DNA of 64,000 nucleotides from Paenibacillus_E oryzisoli_A (GCF_050467285.1 NZ_JBCMUN010000006.1:558001-622000), one strand, 5' to 3'. Counted from the stretch's first letter, positions 51,707 through 61,616 are shown. Numbers and translations: made by a program. Notes: generated by a model from the sequence alone, not told the origin.

Positions 51707-52456
51707 TTAGACCGCTTTCTGCTTTTTTAAGATATAAGAAGATAATAGCACAAATACGATCAGATAGCCTGCAAGAATCAGCGTGCCTGTCAGGCTTGGA
51801 CCAGCGCCGGCAACCAAATTCCATGCGCCTTGGCCAAAGCGATACGAAGGGGAATAGGATGCGATGTCTTGCATCATTTTCGGCATGGACTGAATCGGAA
51901 ACCACAAACCGCCGACAATCGATGTGGCCATAAACACAATTTGCGCAACCACTTGCGTCACCTCGACGCTTTTCATCGTGCCGATCAGAATGCCTAGCGC
52001 CATAAAAGGCAAGGCCCCGAGCCAAATCCACAAGCCGCACGTCAGCCATTGGACAAAGGAGAGATCAACGCCCTTGACAACGCCCCCGACAATGAACATA
52101 AAAATGATGGTGACGAGATTGACGATGGCTTGCGACACGATTTTGGAAATGACATACGCACTGGAAGGAAGCGGCGTAATTTCAATCATGCGGATCCAGC
52201 CTTGCGTCCGTTCCTGAGCAAATTTGATCGACAGCGTATTCACACAGGCGCCGACGACCCCGAACACCGTCATCGACATCAGGTAATACGCTTTCCAGGC
52301 GACGCCGCCTACCTCGGTATTGTCGCCAATCGTTGAGGTGAAAATAAAGTAAAAGATCACCGGCATAATCATCGAGAAGACGAAAAACCGCTTATTTCGA
52401 AACGTTCGTAACAATTCAGCTTTGCACTGCGCAATCATGGCTCTCATCGTGGACAT
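51707..52456 (-). CDS. ABC-2 type exporter permease
   Basis: 249 aa, six helices. Short N-terminal cytoplasmic helix (MIAQCKAELLRTFRNKRFF) then ABC-2 membrane domain (IEITPLPSSAYVISKIVSQA, LPFMALGILIGTM). Stops 3 bp before the kinase start. Paired with the upstream ATPase. Substrate unknown; possibly lipid or antimicrobial compounds. Confidence 0.9.
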   Translation of the reverse strand: MSTMRAMIAQCKAELLRTFRNKRFFVFSMIMPVIFYFIFTSTIGDNTEVGGVAWKAYYLMSMTVFGVVGACVNTLSIKFAQERTQGWIRMIEITPLPSSAYVISKIVSQAIVNLVTIIFMFIVGGVVKGVDLSFVQWLTCGLWIWLGALPFMALGILIGTMKSVEVTQVVAQIVFMATSIVGGLWFPIQSMPKMMQDIASYSPSYRFGQGAWNLVAGAGPSLTGTLILAGYLIVFVLLSSYILKKQKAV

Positions 52457-52461
52457 CTCCT

Positions 52462-53346
52462 TTACTGTTGCACCAGAAATTGAAAAGCATCTTCCAAGCC
52501 GCCGGTATGAATCTCAATATCTTTGATATCGAGCTGCCGCTGTACGATGGCGAAAATCACCTGGTCGGTATCCGGGCTAATGATTTTGACCCTGCGCCCG
52601 CTCCACGTGACATCCGTGATCGCCTCAATGCCAGCCAGCATCTCCGGGGTCAGTCCCGGCCCAGCTGTGAAATAAATGGTCTTCTGATTCGTGGATGCTT
52701 TAATTTCTGCTGCCGATCCGTCCGCGATCAGCTTGCCTTTATTGATGACGACGATGCGATCTGCGATGCTGTCGGCTTCTTCCAGATAATGCGTGGTCAA
52801 AATGATGGTGCGCCCTCGTGCGGCCATGCCGCGCACTGTCTCCCAGAAATGCTGCCGCGCCGTAATATCCATGCCGACCGTCGGCTCATCCAAAAAAAGA
52901 ATGGAGGGATCGCCGGCTAACGCCAGGGCGAATCCCAGCCTGCGCTTTTGTCCGCCGGATAAGGCGGAGGCTCGTTTGTTCCTTTCCGCGTCCAGACCGG
53001 AAATCTCGACAAGCTTCTGCAAGGGCAGCGGCTTGGAATAATAGTGACGGAACAGGTCGATCGTCTCCAGTACTGTCAAGCCTTCAATGACATTCACATC
53101 TTGCAGCATGGCGCCGATCCGGTCGCGAACAGCCGTATCTCGCGGTTTGCCGCCTAGCAGGCGGATTGTCCCTTCGGTCGGTTCTTGAAGGCCTAGGATC
53201 ATTGAGACCGTTGTCGTTTTGCCGGCGCCGTTCGGGCCGAGCAGCGCAACGACGCTGCCTTCCCCGATCGATAAGGACAGATCATCGACCGCTATTTTTC
53301 CTTTAAAAGCTTTGCTTACACGATCCAGGGTTATGATTGATTTCAA
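52462..53346 (-). CDS. ABC exporter ATP-binding protein
   Basis: 294 aa. I chose TTG 53346 (SD GAGGTG, 6 nt); the GTG at 53355 lies inside that SD. Walker A LLGPNGAGKTTT, signature ALSGGQKRRLGFA, Walker B SILFLDEPTVGMD, switch His LTTHYLEEAD. C-terminal regulatory tail of DrrA/NatA type. First gene of the ATPase-permease-kinase-regulator operon. Confidence 0.94.
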   Translation of the reverse strand: MKSIITLDRVSKAFKGKIAVDDLSLSIGEGSVVALLGPNGAGKTTTVSMILGLQEPTEGTIRLLGGKPRDTAVRDRIGAMLQDVNVIEGLTVLETIDLFRHYYSKPLPLQKLVEISGLDAERNKRASALSGGQKRRLGFALALAGDPSILFLDEPTVGMDITARQHFWETVRGMAARGRTIILTTHYLEEADSIADRIVVINKGKLIADGSAAEIKASTNQKTIYFTAGPGLTPEMLAGIEAITDVTWSGRRVKIISPDTDQVIFAIVQRQLDIKDIEIHTGGLEDAFQFLVQQ

Positions 53347-53475
53347 CGCGTCCACCTCACATCGATTTGTCTGTTCTCATTTTATCGTGATTCGGTGTAT
53401 CCAGGAATTCACGACTATCATCATTTTGAGATGACAAATGTCATAAACCGAGGTGAGGGATAGGCGCTGACAGAT

Positions 53476-53976
53476 CTATTCGTCGTCTTTCTTGGCGATC
53501 TCGTCGACCTTCGCTTTCATCGCGGCGATGACCGTCCGGCGATAGCGGAACGCCAGCGCGAACACTTGGGCCTGCTGCTTGCGGCTAAGCTGCGCCAGCC
53601 GGGCATTATCCTCCCGCAGGAAGCTGCGGATGATCGACCAGGCAGCGGGGGTGAGCCGGCTGCGATCGATGACCGGAAACGCCTGCCGCGCCGAGCGGCT
53701 TCGCAGTCGGGTGAGCCAGCGCGACGCTTGCGCGGAGGACTTGCTTTCATCCACGAGGCAAGGCGCGGTTCGTTTTTTAGTATGCTTGCGCAAATAATCG
53801 TATCGTTCTTGTCCGAGAACTACAGTATACGTACCGTCTTTACGGTTCTTGCGAACGACAAGCAAATGCATGCAATCCCACATCAAGTGGCGAAGCTTTC
53901 GGATGTGCGAGGTCATGACAGAGGCGATTCCGGGTTTGATTTTATCCAGTTGAATATACTGTACGGTAAATCGCAT
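53476..53976 (-). CDS. Hypothetical basic protein, possible ParB-like N-terminus
   Basis: 166 aa from ATG 53976 (SD GGAGG, 6 nt). N-terminal 60 residues (FTVQYIQLDKIKPG, HLLVVRKNRKDGTYTVVLGQ) weakly resemble the ParB/Srx fold pattern. The rest is Arg/Lys-rich and helical with a Lys/Asp/Glu tail (MKAKVDEIAKKDDE). No enzymatic motif recognised. Monocistronic, between the exporter operon and the sugar-isomerase gene. Confidence 0.6.
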   Translation of the reverse strand: MRFTVQYIQLDKIKPGIASVMTSHIRKLRHLMWDCMHLLVVRKNRKDGTYTVVLGQERYDYLRKHTKKRTAPCLVDESKSSAQASRWLTRLRSRSARQAFPVIDRSRLTPAAWSIIRSFLREDNARLAQLSRKQQAQVFALAFRYRRTVIAAMKAKVDEIAKKDDE

Positions 53977-54128
53977 AGGCATCCTCCTTCTCTAGCTTTC
54001 TATCAGTATATGGAACGAAGATTTTGTCCTAGACGCTATAATGTTCATGTCGCGATTTTGCAGTGGCTCTTCCTCCTGTTCCGTGATATATATGAAAGGA
54101 CAGACTATCCGCGATTGGAGTGAGAAGA

Positions 54129-54893
54129 TTGAAATTAGCCGTGCAATTGTATACGCTGCGTAACGATTTGAAAACCCCGCAAGACATTAGCGAAAGCCTG
54201 AAAAAGGTGAAGCAACTGGGCTATACCGCTGTACAAGCATCCGGTGTCGGACCGATCGATGTGCATGAATTTAGAGCGCTTGCAGACCGTGAAGGGCTGA
54301 ACATTTGCGCAACGCATGTCGGATATAACGACTTGTTGAATAACATGGACGCCGTTATTGCCCAGCACAAAGCGTGGGATTGCAAGTATGTCGGGCTCGG
54401 CGGACTGCCGGTAGAGTTCCGTGACAGCCGCGAAGGCTATGCCGCGTTTGCGAAGCAAGCGACGGAATTCGGCCGTCAGCTGCAAGCGGCGGGGCTGAAA
54501 TTCATCTATCACAACCATGATTTTGAGTTCGCCAAATATGAGGGAAAAACCGGGATGGACATTCTGTTCGAAGAGACAGATCCCGAAGCTGTGGATTTTG
54601 AGTTGGACGTGTACTGGGTGCAAGCCGGAGGCGCCGATCCGATCGCGTGGATCCGCAAGATGGACGGGCGCATGAAAGTGGTGCACTTCAAGGATATGAT
54701 CGTGACGCCGGACCGCAAGCAGCGGTTTGCGGAGATTGGCGAAGGAAACATGAATTTCCGCGGTATTATTGAAGCTTGCTGGGAAATCGGTGTAGAATGG
54801 GCGGCTGTAGAGCAGGACGATTGCTATGACCGCAATCCGTTCGACAGCATCGCCATTTCGCTGCGCAACTTGCAGGCGCTGGGCTTGAATTAA
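54129..54893 (+). CDS. Sugar phosphate isomerase/epimerase (xylose isomerase-like TIM barrel)
   Basis: 254 aa. TTG 54129 has SD GGAG at 8 nt (MKLAVQLYTLRNDL); GTG 54120 is part of that SD. AP endonuclease 2-type barrel with metal-ligand pattern FIYHNHDFEFAKYEGK, FELDVYWVQAGG, VVHFKDM and WAAVEQDD. Expected to isomerise or epimerise a keto-sugar or inositol derivative. Followed by the SMP-30 gene 66 bp on. Confidence 0.9.
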   Translation: MKLAVQLYTLRNDLKTPQDISESLKKVKQLGYTAVQASGVGPIDVHEFRALADREGLNICATHVGYNDLLNNMDAVIAQHKAWDCKYVGLGGLPVEFRDSREGYAAFAKQATEFGRQLQAAGLKFIYHNHDFEFAKYEGKTGMDILFEETDPEAVDFELDVYWVQAGGADPIAWIRKMDGRMKVVHFKDMIVTPDRKQRFAEIGEGNMNFRGIIEACWEIGVEWAAVEQDDCYDRNPFDSIAISLRNLQALGLN

Positions 54894-54959
54894 ACATGGG
54901 ATGCTCTCGGGCGGCGTTCTTGCCAGCTTGGGAGCATTTTCTCATTGGAGGAGATTAGG

Positions 54960-55847
54960 ATGCAGCAGTATACGGAGCTTGAACTGGTATGGGACGGCCG
55001 GGCGATGCTGGGCGAGGGGCCGGTCTGGGATCACCGCTCGCAAGAGGTGATCTGGGTCGATATTGACGGGATGCGTGTACATCGCTATCAGCCGGCAGCG
55101 GGGGCGGTGGACACGCTGCAGTTGAATCAGAAAATCGGCGCCGTCGTGCCAAGGGCGTCCGGCGGTTTCGTCGCTGCGATGGAACATGGCTTTCATTTCC
55201 TCGGTGGAGTGTCCGGCGAGGCAGCGGCCATCGCGGATCCGGAAGCGCATCTTCCCGGCAATCGGTTTAATGACGGGAAGTGCGACACGGCCGGCCGTTT
55301 CTGGGCCGGCACGATGAAGATGAACGAGACGGGCGCAGCCGGTTCCTTGTACTGCCTGGAGCCGGACGGGACGCTCAGAACCGTGCTGAGTGGAGCGGTC
55401 ACGATCTCGAACGGCATCGGCTGGAGTCCCGACAACCGGACGATGTATTACATCGACACTCCGACGAAGAAGGTTGTCGCGTATTCGTACGATGCCGCCA
55501 CGGGCGCCATCTCGGAGCCCCGCAGGGTCGTGACGATACCGCCGGGCGAAGGCTCGCCCGACGGTATGGCCGTCGATGCGGCCGGCAATCTGTGGGTCGC
55601 CCTGTGGGGCGGCTGGCAGGTCGGCTGCTGGAACCCGGCGACAGGCGAGAAGCTGGCGACGATCCCGGTGCCGGTGGAGCGCACGAGCTCGTGCGCGTTC
55701 GGCGGCGAGCAGCTCGACGAGCTGTACATCACGACGGCGAGCGTCGGCATGCGCGAGGAAGACTGGGCGAAGCAGCCGCATGCTGGCGGGCTGTTTCGAA
55801 TTAAGCTGCCCGTTCAGGGGCCGCGGGCGAATTTTTATGGTGGCTGA
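54960..55847 (+). CDS. SMP-30/gluconolactonase family protein
   Basis: 295 aa from ATG 54960 (SD GGAGGAG). Six-bladed propeller lactonase. Metal ligands visible as Glu in MLGEGPVWD, Asn in RFNDGKCD, Asn in ISNGIGWSPDN and Asp in GSPDGMAVDAAGN. Opens a sugar lactone, consistent with sugar dehydrogenases nearby. Confidence 0.92.
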   Translation: MQQYTELELVWDGRAMLGEGPVWDHRSQEVIWVDIDGMRVHRYQPAAGAVDTLQLNQKIGAVVPRASGGFVAAMEHGFHFLGGVSGEAAAIADPEAHLPGNRFNDGKCDTAGRFWAGTMKMNETGAAGSLYCLEPDGTLRTVLSGAVTISNGIGWSPDNRTMYYIDTPTKKVVAYSYDAATGAISEPRRVVTIPPGEGSPDGMAVDAAGNLWVALWGGWQVGCWNPATGEKLATIPVPVERTSSCAFGGEQLDELYITTASVGMREEDWAKQPHAGGLFRIKLPVQGPRANFYGG

Positions 55848-55870
55848 TAGGAGGCTGCCGGCAGGAGAAG

Positions 55871-55907
55871 AAGCTGCCCCATCGCGTGAGGCGATGGGGC
55901 GGCTTTT
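55871..55907 (+). terminator. Terminator after the SMP-30 gene
   Basis: GCCCCATCGC and GCGATGGGGC stem, with extending AAGC/GGCTT and a T-run. Confidence 0.85.
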
Positions 55908-55935
55908 TCGGCGTTTCGTCCAAGGGGACAAGCTT

Positions 55936-56250
55936 ATGTAAGCGTATGCAACCACTCTTATTTTATTCAAATCGCCATAGAAATCGAAAATAGAAGTGAT
56001 GAACCCCTCTTATTTCTCAACATCCCCCTAATTTCGTGCCTCGAATGTTGATGTAAGCGTATGCAACCACTCTTATTTTATTCAAATCGCCATAGAAATC
56101 GAAAATAGAAGTGGTGAACCCCTCTTATTTCTCAACACCTCATCTCCTGCGGTCAGGGTAGTGAGGATGCTGCTTTGCCTGCCGCAAATGTTGATGTAAG
56201 CTCCACCATCCACCTCGGTCAAATGTATTAAGGATGCTGCTTTGCCTGCC
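55936..56250. repeat. 87-bp direct repeat and short satellites
   Basis: The 620-bp gap 55848-56469 has no gene. ATGTAAGCGTATGCAACCAC... at 55936-56022 recurs at 56051-56137 with one mismatch. Each copy can fold through CCACTCTTATTTT / AAAATAGAAGTGG. AGGATGCTGCTTTGCCTGCC occurs at 56164-56183 and 56231-56250, and AATGTTGATGTAAG at 56045 and 56187. Confidence 0.85.
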
Positions 56251-56469
56251 AGATTCGCTTTGACCACTATCCCCTTCGGTCAGGCGGGGAGTAGAGTGGA
56301 GCTGTAAGAAAGCGTATAGCGGAGTGGCAGTGCAGCGTGAGAAATACGGCAGGCGGCGTATGCAGCATCACAAAAAATGTCAACAACGTTCGAAAGAAAC
56401 GTCAACTTTTCCGCATCCAATCTTGCTATAGTTAACATCAGATCAGGAGATGATGAGAGATTGCGAGGG

Positions 56470-57375
56470 ATGAGATTGATTTGGGACCGGCTGGGCGTGC
56501 TTACCGACGAAGTGTCACCCGATCTGGCGGAAGCGCTGGAATGGGCGGCTGCACAGGGCTTGAAGCATGTAGAAATCAGAATGGTGAATGGTAAAAATAT
56601 TGTAGATCTGGGGGACGAACAAGTTCTCTCGGTTCGGCGTCAAGTGGAAAACAAAGGACTGTACATATCGGCCGTGGCCTCGCCACTGTTCAAATGTGCG
56701 CTGGATCCAAGCAGACCCGTGGCGTCCGGCGATACGTTCGGCCAAGGGGAGGAGGGCGTCGAGGCGCATTTTGCCAAGCTGGATCGCGTGATCGCGATTG
56801 CGAAGCTGCTCGGGACGACGCGCATTCGGATCTTCTCGTTCTGGCGCGAAGCGGAGCCGCAGCTGTACGTGCCGGACATTGTTCGCCATTTGCAGCGGGC
56901 AGGCGAGATCGCATACTCGGCGGGCGTTCAGCTGCTGCTTGAGAATGAGCCCTCCTGCAATGGCGGATATGCGGAGGAGGTCGCGCAGTTGATTCATGAG
57001 ACCGGGATGCCATCGGTTCGCGGTCTATGGGACCCTGGCAATGAAACATACGGCGGCCGCGAGGCATACCCATCCGGGTATGCAGCTATGAAATCTGCGC
57101 TCGCGCATGTGCATCTCAAGGACGCTTATTTGCGTGCGGACGGCTCGCCCCGCTGCGTGCCGCTAGGTTCCGGGCTCGTACCGGTGATAGCGCAGATTGA
57201 GGCGCTGGAAGCGGACGGATATACAGGGTTGTATACGATTGAAACCCATTTTGTGCCGAGCGGCGGCAGCGCGATGACGGGGACTCGTATGTCGCTGGAT
57301 GCGCTGCGGGCGCTGCTCAATGCTGGTCGTTCGCTAGACGGCGAACTGCGCGCCCATGCAACCGAGGAGGTGTAG
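56470..57375 (+). CDS. Sugar phosphate isomerase/epimerase (TIM barrel)
   Basis: 301 aa from ATG 56470. The start is uncertain: TTG 56461 and TTG 56476 (SD GAGGG) also fit, and the frame is open to 56377. Xylose isomerase-like features: LGVLTDEVSPDLAEAL, LLLENEPSCNGGYAEE, GLWDPGNE, HVHLKDAY, and YTIETHF. It joins the Gfo/Idh gene 2 bp downstream. Confidence 0.87.
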   Translation: MRLIWDRLGVLTDEVSPDLAEALEWAAAQGLKHVEIRMVNGKNIVDLGDEQVLSVRRQVENKGLYISAVASPLFKCALDPSRPVASGDTFGQGEEGVEAHFAKLDRVIAIAKLLGTTRIRIFSFWREAEPQLYVPDIVRHLQRAGEIAYSAGVQLLLENEPSCNGGYAEEVAQLIHETGMPSVRGLWDPGNETYGGREAYPSGYAAMKSALAHVHLKDAYLRADGSPRCVPLGSGLVPVIAQIEALEADGYTGLYTIETHFVPSGGSAMTGTRMSLDALRALLNAGRSLDGELRAHATEEV

Positions 57376-57377
57376 CG

Positions 57378-58394
57378 GTGGCGACTTGGAAGTTTGGTAT
57401 TATCGGCTGCGGCAGCGTGGCGGATTTCCATATCGAAGCGATCCGACAGATTGACGATGCGGTATTGGTTGCGGTGTCGAGCCGCAGCGAGGCCAAGGCG
57501 CAAGCGGTCGCTGCGCGTGAAGGCTGCGCGTGGACGGCGAGCTACGAGGAACTGTTAGCTCGACCTGACATCGACATCGTCTGTGTTACGACGTCCAGCG
57601 GCAGTCACGCCAAAATCGGCCTCGACGTCATCAACGCCGGCAAGCACCTCGTCGTGGAGAAGCCGATCGCGATGAATGTGCGGGAAGCTAAACAGCTGGT
57701 TGCTGCGGCTGAGGAGCAAGGTGTGACGCTGTCCGTCGTCTCGCAGCGGCGGTTTGAGGCCCAGAATCAGGCGATCAAGCGGGTGCTCGACGAAGGGGGG
57801 CTCGGCAGGCTGCTGCTGGCGGAGGTGTCTCTGCCTTTTTACCGGACGCAGGCGTATTATGACAGCGCGGATTGGCGCGGTACGATTGCCGAGGACGGCG
57901 GGGCATTGATGAACCAGGGCATCCACTGCCTGGATCTGCTGCTCTGGTTCGCCGGCGATGTGCGTACGGTGTTCGGCAAAATCGCGACCCAGACGCACCG
58001 GATGGAGGCCGAGGATTTGGGGCTTGCGATGCTGGAATTTGAAAGCGGTGCATTCGGCACGATTATGGCGTCGACCAGCATTCAGCCGGGTTTTGCGGCG
58101 ACGATTCATCTCTATGGAGACAAAGGCACGATCAAGCTCGAAGGCTCGACGATTGTCCATTGGACGGTGCCGGGCTTCAGTGAGCCGAGCCGGTCGGAAG
58201 ACGGCACATACGGCGGGGTGACGGACCCGCGCAGCATTGTGGCGGATTTTCACCAGAGCCAGTTGCTCGACGTGATCACGTCGCTGGAAGCGGGGCATGC
58301 GCCGCTTGTGACGGGAGAATCCGGTCTGCGCGCCGTGCAGCTGGTGGAAAACATTTACCTGAGCGCAGCCGAAGGGCGAGAGTTGACGCTATAA
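57378..58394 (+). CDS. Gfo/Idh/MocA family oxidoreductase
   Basis: 338 aa, GTG start with SD GAGGAGG. Rossmann motif IIGCGSVADFHIEAI, EKP motif VVEKPIA, and the C-terminal GGALMNQGIHCLDLLLWF with candidate catalytic His. Probable operon with the upstream isomerase; a sugar or inositol dehydrogenase. A 7-bp hairpin follows the stop. Confidence 0.9.
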   Translation: MATWKFGIIGCGSVADFHIEAIRQIDDAVLVAVSSRSEAKAQAVAAREGCAWTASYEELLARPDIDIVCVTTSSGSHAKIGLDVINAGKHLVVEKPIAMNVREAKQLVAAAEEQGVTLSVVSQRRFEAQNQAIKRVLDEGGLGRLLLAEVSLPFYRTQAYYDSADWRGTIAEDGGALMNQGIHCLDLLLWFAGDVRTVFGKIATQTHRMEAEDLGLAMLEFESGAFGTIMASTSIQPGFAATIHLYGDKGTIKLEGSTIVHWTVPGFSEPSRSEDGTYGGVTDPRSIVADFHQSQLLDVITSLEAGHAPLVTGESGLRAVQLVENIYLSAAEGRELTL

Positions 58395-58563
58395 CGGCAT
58401 CGTTTGCCGTTGAGACTGGGACTTGTGCTGCGCATAAGCCCGACGAATTCGTTTCTGGCGAACGGACAGTTTGTTACGGATCGCACATTCAGATGGCGCT
58501 TGTTCTCTTGCGGCGATTGGCATATGCTTGAAGGAATTAAAGCGGCTGGCAGGTGAGAAACGG

Positions 58564-59466
58564 ATGAGAAAAAACGAGATGCCCTATATTCAAAGCAAGA
58601 CGATGCTGCAAAAGGAATTCCCGCTCAAGCTGCTGCGCTATTCCAGCCAGTCGCTGAAGCAGCCGCTGCACATTCACGAATATACGCAAATTGCTTACGT
58701 CCGCAGCGGGATGTGTCATCATCAGCTTCGCGGCAAAACGCTCACGGTCGGCCGGGGCGACCTGTTCATTATTGCGCCGGGCGTGGAACATAGCTTAAGC
58801 GCCATGGATGATCGGGAGTTCGAAGTCGTCCTGATCGACTTCTTGCCGTTTCTGGTGCGGGAGCAGCTTCGGCCCTTTGCGGATACGCTGCAGCGCTTGC
58901 TGGTCAGTCTCGAGGAACCGCACAACTTGGCGGAACTGCCGCAGCCTTGGCTGCATATCGGCAAGTCCAAGCAGCCGCTGGTCGAGCATTTGCTGGAGGA
59001 CATTCAAGACGAATTCGATCATCGGGAAGCTGGCTACGAGTACGCCATAGTGACAAGCGTCGTCAAGCTGCTTATCCTGATTGATCGGGAATACCGCAAG
59101 GCGACCCGCAAGAAGAGCGCGAAGTCGTCGTCCGCAGGCTTGCAGCCGATCGAGGAAGTCAAGCGGTACATCCACGACAATTACAGCCAGGACATCCCGC
59201 TGGAGCAGGGGGCTTTTCTCGCCAATATGGCGCCGGCCTACTTCTCCACGGTCTTCAAAAAGGAAACGGGGCAAAATTTCGTCGACTACCTGAACGAGGT
59301 TCGCATCGAACGGGCGATGGAGCTGATCCGCCGCGACACGCATACGATTACGCAGATCGGCTTTCAGGTCGGCTTCCATCATTTGAGCCATTTTATCCGC
59401 ACCTTCAAGAAACGAACGGGGATTACCCCGACGGAATATAAAAAAGCGTTTGGCAATCCTACCTAA
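58564..59466 (+). CDS. AraC family transcriptional regulator
   Basis: 300 aa from ATG 58564 (SD CAGGTGAG). N-terminal cupin (HIHEYTQIAYVRSGMCHHQL, RGDLFIIAPGVEHSL) and C-terminal double HTH (APAYFSTVFKKETGQNFVDY; HHLSHFIRTFKKRTGITPTE). Likely controls the adjacent catabolic oxidoreductase genes. Confidence 0.9.
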   Translation: MRKNEMPYIQSKTMLQKEFPLKLLRYSSQSLKQPLHIHEYTQIAYVRSGMCHHQLRGKTLTVGRGDLFIIAPGVEHSLSAMDDREFEVVLIDFLPFLVREQLRPFADTLQRLLVSLEEPHNLAELPQPWLHIGKSKQPLVEHLLEDIQDEFDHREAGYEYAIVTSVVKLLILIDREYRKATRKKSAKSSSAGLQPIEEVKRYIHDNYSQDIPLEQGAFLANMAPAYFSTVFKKETGQNFVDYLNEVRIERAMELIRRDTHTITQIGFQVGFHHLSHFIRTFKKRTGITPTEYKKAFGNPT

Positions 59467-59492
59467 TTTCTAGTACGAGGAGAGATTATTTT

Positions 59493-60569
59493 ATGACAGC
59501 AAAAGTAATTAACGTGGGCATCATCGGACAAGGCCGAAGCGGCCGAGACATTCACGGCAATCTGCTTGTGCAGCTGCCGGAGCATTACCGCATTGCAGCC
59601 GTAGCGGACGCGATTCCGAAGCGCCAAGAACGGGCCAAGCAAGAATACGGCTGTAAGGCGTATGAAACGTGGGAGGAAATGGTGGAAAGCGAGCAGCTGG
59701 ATCTGATCGTGAACGCTTCGCCTAGCCATCAGCATTTTCCGATTTCGCTCGATTTACTGAACCGAGGGCTGCATGTGCTGTGTGAAAAGCCGCTGGCCAA
59801 AACGCCGGAGGAAGTTGACCAACTGATCGCAGCGGCGGAGCGGAACAACCGCGTCCTGGCGGTGTTCCAGCAATCGCGCTACCAGCCGGCGTTCGAAAAG
59901 TTGCACGAAGTCATCGATTCAGGCGTGCTGGGCCGCATTGTGCAGATCGACTTCTCCTTGAACAACTTTGCGCGCCGCTGGGATTGGCAGACGCTGCAAA
60001 GCAACAACGGCGGCAGTCTGATGAATACCGGCCCGCATCCGGTCGATCAGGCGCTTCAACTGTTCGGCGAAGGCGCCGACCCGCAGGTGCTGTGCATCTT
60101 GGATCGGGCTAATACGTTTGGCGATGCCGAAGATTACGTGAAACTTATTATGCGCGGGCCCGGCAAGCCGACCATCGATCTTGAGATTTCATCGACATGC
60201 GCTTTCCCGCATGAGCAGTTCAACATTCAAGGCACGCGCGGAGGACTGCACGGCTCGTCCGAGAAGCTCGAATGGAAATACTTCGTCGAGTCCGAAGCGC
60301 CTGAGCAGAAGCTGATTCGGGAGCCGCTGTTCAAAAGCGACGGCACACCGGCCTACTGCTCGGAAGTGCTGCCGTGGCAGACCGGCGCTTGGGAGCTGGC
60401 GCTGCCGAACGGCAAAACCGCCTTCGAGCACATGACAGAGAAGCTGTATCTCATGCTGTATGCGACGCTGGTGGAAGGCAAGCCGCTCGAGATCACGCCG
60501 CAACAGGTGCGTCAGCAGCTTTGGGTCATGGAAGAATGCCGCCGTCAAAATCCGCAGGTTTACGTCTAA
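59493..60569 (+). CDS. Gfo/Idh/MocA family oxidoreductase
   Basis: 358 aa. N-terminal VGIIGQGRSGRDIHG (GxGxxGR), EKP motif CEKPLA, and GGSLMNTGPHPVDQAL. It follows the AraC gene by 26 bp on the same strand. The C-terminal domain is rather long. Sugar substrate unknown. Confidence 0.9.
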   Translation: MTAKVINVGIIGQGRSGRDIHGNLLVQLPEHYRIAAVADAIPKRQERAKQEYGCKAYETWEEMVESEQLDLIVNASPSHQHFPISLDLLNRGLHVLCEKPLAKTPEEVDQLIAAAERNNRVLAVFQQSRYQPAFEKLHEVIDSGVLGRIVQIDFSLNNFARRWDWQTLQSNNGGSLMNTGPHPVDQALQLFGEGADPQVLCILDRANTFGDAEDYVKLIMRGPGKPTIDLEISSTCAFPHEQFNIQGTRGGLHGSSEKLEWKYFVESEAPEQKLIREPLFKSDGTPAYCSEVLPWQTGAWELALPNGKTAFEHMTEKLYLMLYATLVEGKPLEITPQQVRQQLWVMEECRRQNPQVYV

Positions 60570-60591
60570 TGCCGATATAAAGCCATAAGCA

Positions 60592-60630
60592 AACAACGAC
60601 GCTATTCCTCGTGAATGGCGTCGTTGTTTT
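60592..60630. terminator. Bidirectional terminator
   Basis: AACAACGACGC (60592-60602) and GCGTCGTTGTT (60618-60628), followed by T-run; shared with the converging araC gene. Confidence 0.85.
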
Positions 60631-61481
60631 TAGTTCCGCGCGCGATAATGCTTCGGCGCCAGTCCCGTATATTTTTTGAACAGCCGGGAGAAATAGCTTT
60701 CATCGGGATAGCCTAGCACATCGGCGATTTCCTTGATGGGCAGTTCGGTGCTCAGCAGCCTTTTCGTCTCCTCCATTTTCAGGCGGTGAATGTAGTCATG
60801 CAGGGGGTAGCCGGTATGCTGGCTAACCAGTCGGCGCAGTGTGGAGACGGCCATATGATGACGTTTGGCGAGCTGCTCGGCATCAAGCGGGGTGTACAGG
60901 CTCGTCGCAATATCCTGCAGCACATCGATAACCTTGGAAGTGGCCGCTTGGCTCTGCGGCAGTATGGACTTGGCCATCCAATTAAACAGCAGCGCTTCAA
61001 GCTGAAGGGCTGCTTGATCGATCTGCAGGGGAGACCCGCTTTCCAGGAGAAGGAACATGGCATCGAGCTGCGCGATATACATGTGCTCAAACCCTGCGCG
61101 CTTTACGGTGTCTGTCTGGAGGAGCCAGCTTCCCAGCCATTCCTCAACGCGACTGCCTTCGAAACGGATGTAATATTCATCCCAATGTCCGCCCTCGTCC
61201 GGACCGAAATCGATCGCGCTTCCGGGAAATACAAAGAAGAAGCAGCCTTTCTCCACACGCTGCAAAGGGCCGTGATTCACACGGTAAAAGCCACTGCCAC
61301 CCGCGATATACAGAAGGGCCCAACTGTCGAAGATGGCCTGGCTGCGCTGCAAGGTCCGGCCCGGCAAATGTCCCATTCCGGTCACCGTGAGGGAGCGGAT
61401 GCTGAGCTTGGAAGGATCGATTTTGAGATCCACGATGCGAATAGGCTGCGGACTGATCATAGAGTCCAAGAAGCGTGTCAT
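60630..61481 (-). CDS. AraC family transcriptional regulator
   Basis: 283 aa from ATG 61481 (SD AAGGGA, 9 nt); the ATG at 61490 abuts the SD. N-terminal cupin-like half (YIAGGSGFYRVNHGPLQRVE, GCFFFVFPGSAIDFG) and C-terminal double HTH (MAVSTLRRLVSQHTGYPLHD; YPDESYFSRLFKKYTGLAPK). Divergent from the DUF4091 gene, a probable target. Confidence 0.9.
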   Translation of the reverse strand: MTRFLDSMISPQPIRIVDLKIDPSKLSIRSLTVTGMGHLPGRTLQRSQAIFDSWALLYIAGGSGFYRVNHGPLQRVEKGCFFFVFPGSAIDFGPDEGGHWDEYYIRFEGSRVEEWLGSWLLQTDTVKRAGFEHMYIAQLDAMFLLLESGSPLQIDQAALQLEALLFNWMAKSILPQSQAATSKVIDVLQDIATSLYTPLDAEQLAKRHHMAVSTLRRLVSQHTGYPLHDYIHRLKMEETKRLLSTELPIKEIADVLGYPDESYFSRLFKKYTGLAPKHYRARN

Positions 61482-61616
61482 CGATTTCATTCCCTTCTGC
61501 AGGATGACCCGGTAAACTGGAGCTGCATGACATAAACTTCAAGCGGCCAATGGGCTGCCCTGAAGTTATATTAGTCATGCAAGCGTTATCCACAGTATAA
61601 GTGAAGGAGACCTGTC

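Noticed and set aside
54942..55970. 342-codon minus-strand ORF
   Set aside because: Antisense to the SMP-30 gene; Arg/Ala/Pro-rich, no SD.
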